NCBI RefSeq assembly: GCF_000717655.1
Contig: NZ_JNZY01000034.1
Location: forward strand, 1-64,000
Direction: 5' to 3'
DNA length: 64,000 nucleotides
Origin: Streptomyces katrae
Lineage (GTDB): Bacteria; Actinomycetota; Actinomycetes; Streptomycetales; Streptomycetaceae
This document shows positions 62,780-64,000 of this stretch, one piece after another. Below the pieces are notes generated by a model, which was not told the DNA's origin, searched no databases, and was given only the letters and a program-made list of their open reading frames with translations. Within the stretch, counting starts at the first letter, position 1. The number at the start of each line of letters is the position of its first letter. A program made the translations under genes and the position numbers.

Positions 62780-64000
62780 CTACACGTTCATCGGGCGAAG
62801 CTGGGGGCGGTTCGACGTGCCCGTCTTCTCGAGCCGGGCCGCCAGCTGGGCGACGGTCGGACTGCGGAAGACGGTGGTGACCTTCACGTCGACCTTGAGC
62901 TCGTTGCGGATGCGTCCGGTCAGCCGGGTGGCGAGCAGCGAGTGCCCGCCGTGGTCGAAGAAGTCGGCGTCGATGCCGATCTCCTCGAGACCCAGCAGTT
63001 CGGCGAACAGCCGGCAGAGGACTTCCTCGTTGTGGTTGCGGGGCCCTCGTCCGGTCACCGCGGCTTCCGTGTGGTCCGGTGCGGGGAGCGCCTTGCGGTC
63101 GAGCTTCCCGCTCGGCGTGGTGGGGAAGGCCGCGAGCGGCACGATCGCCGAGGGGACCATGTACTCCGGCAGGTTCTCCCGGGCCAGGTCCGTCAGGGCC
63201 GTGAGGTCCGGCTGGGCCTCGCCCTTGCCCGTCACCACGTACGCGACGAGCCGCTGGTCGCCGGGGCGGTCCTCGCGGACCAGGGCCACCGCGCCGTCGA
63301 CGTCCGGGTGCTTGGCCAGCGCCGTCTCGATCTCGCCGAGCTCGATGCGGAAGCCGCGGAGCTTGACCTGGAAGTCGGACCGGCCGATGTACTCGACCTG
63401 GCCGTCCTGGTTCCACCGCACGACATCGCCGGTGCGGTACATCCGGGTTCCGGGCTCGCCGAAGGGGCAGGCGACGAACCGGTTCGCGGTCAGTTCCGTC
63501 TGGCCCAGGTAGCCGCGGGCGAGCCCGGTGCCGGCCAGGTACAGCTCGCCGGTGACGCCCGGCGCGACCGGGCGCAGCGCCTCGTCCAGCACGTACACCT
63601 GGGTGTTCCAGACGGGGGCGCCGATCGGCACCCGGTCGGCACCCGGCACGTGCTGGTACGCCGTGACCTCGACGGACGCCTCGGTGGGCCCGTAGAGGTT
63701 GTGCACGCCGCAGCCGGGCAGCACGTCGACGACCCGGTTGGCCAGCGCGGGCGGGAACGCCTCGCCGGCGACCTCGATCCAGCGCAGGCTGGTGCACTCC
63801 TTGGCCGCGGGCTCGTTGACGAACGCCTCCAGCAGGGAGGGCACGAAGTCCGCTCCGGTGACCCGCTCCCGCTGGATCAGGTCGGCGAGGTAGGCCGGGT
63901 CCCGGCGCCCGTCGGGACGCGCGATCACGACCGCGGCACCGACCTGGAGCGGCGCGAAGATCTCCGGCACCGAGACGTCGAAGCTGGCCGTCGTGCTGAG
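62780..64000 (-). CDS. NRPS subunit, C-terminal part: A-PCP (partial, runs off the window)
   Basis: The visible 406 codons start inside an A domain (A4 motif FDVSVPEIF at the right edge) and include [24 protein letters not shown] and A10 SGKLDRKAL, then a PCP with [13 protein letters not shown], ending RPQLRPMNV. There is no E or TE domain. The readable pocket positions give about D-V-P-D-E-A-L-V-E, which I cannot assign. The frame is open to the last base, so the start and earlier domains lie beyond 64000. It precedes the piperazate-type subunit by 10 bases and should feed it. Confidence 0.92.
   Translation of the reverse strand, partial: LSTTASFDVSVPEIFAPLQVGAAVVIARPDGRRDPAYLADLIQRERVTGADFVPSLLEAFVNEPAAKECTSLRWIEVAGEAFPPALANRVVDVLPGCGVHNLYGPTEASVEVTAYQHVPGADRVPIGAPVWNTQVYVLDEALRPVAPGVTGELYLAGTGLARGYLGQTELTANRFVACPFGEPGTRMYRTGDVVRWNQDGQVEYIGRSDFQVKLRGFRIELGEIETALAKHPDVDGAVALVREDRPGDQRLVAYVVTGKGEAQPDLTALTDLARENLPEYMVPSAIVPLAAFPTTPSGKLDRKALPAPDHTEAAVTGRGPRNHNEEVLCRLFAELLGLEEIGIDADFFDHGGHSLLATRLTGRIRNELKVDVKVTTVFRSPTVAQLAARLEKTGTSNRPQLRPMNV

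Overview
The window is high-GC actinobacterial DNA, most likely from a Streptomyces. Third codon positions are almost always G or C, GTG starts are common, genes follow GGAGG-like ribosome sites, and terminators are long GC-rich hairpins. Coordinates and starts were read by eye; all functional statements rest on motifs I could see and on general knowledge of the families.

Region 1 (about 1-18.3 kb) is chromosomal background with accessory traits. It holds a D,D-carboxypeptidase with a very long acidic low-complexity N-terminus, a membrane-anchored pentapeptide-repeat protein, an unusual Imm49-like/periplasmic-binding fusion, a large secreted repeat protein with a TTA codon in its signal peptide, and a PASTA-less Ser/Thr kinase. 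Next comes a patch of decay (11.4-14.0 kb): a DUF4097 gene with an internal frameshifting deletion, the tail of an ABC-2 permease, a LuxR-type fragment and a KAS III-like fragment, with an intact type II thioesterase between them. A MerR-controlled hydrolase/MerR operon and an MMPL exporter complete the region.

Region 2 (18.3-64 kb, continuing past the right edge) is a hybrid PKS/NRPS biosynthetic cluster, almost all on the minus strand. Read in transcription order, a free-standing carrier protein (PCP), a P450 and a Cys-nucleophile type II thioesterase lead into a colinear PKS: KSQ loading module (methylmalonyl), module 1 (methylmalonyl, KR, dead DH), module 2 (malonyl, fully reducing) and module 3 (methylmalonyl, no reduction). 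A C-A-PCP protein whose A domain lacks its catalytic motifs follows. The predicted chain, 7-hydroxy-2,6-dimethyl-3-oxononanoyl, can close to the hemiketal tetrahydropyran typical of azinothricin-type depsipeptides.

Upstream (44-64 kb) lie NRPS subunits: a partial A-PCP, a C-A-PCP-E-C-A-PCP subunit with two identical adenylation codes that fit piperazate, and a Thr-type C-A-PCP-TE. A type II thioesterase and a DrrAB-like exporter follow, then the relic of a deleted PCP, then a second C-A-PCP-TE. A divergent FAD monooxygenase sits in the middle. Taken together this suggests a piperazate-containing acyl depsipeptide. An 18-bp palindrome (TGTCCCGCCGGCGGGACA and variants) occurs at two promoter regions of the cluster and may be its operator.
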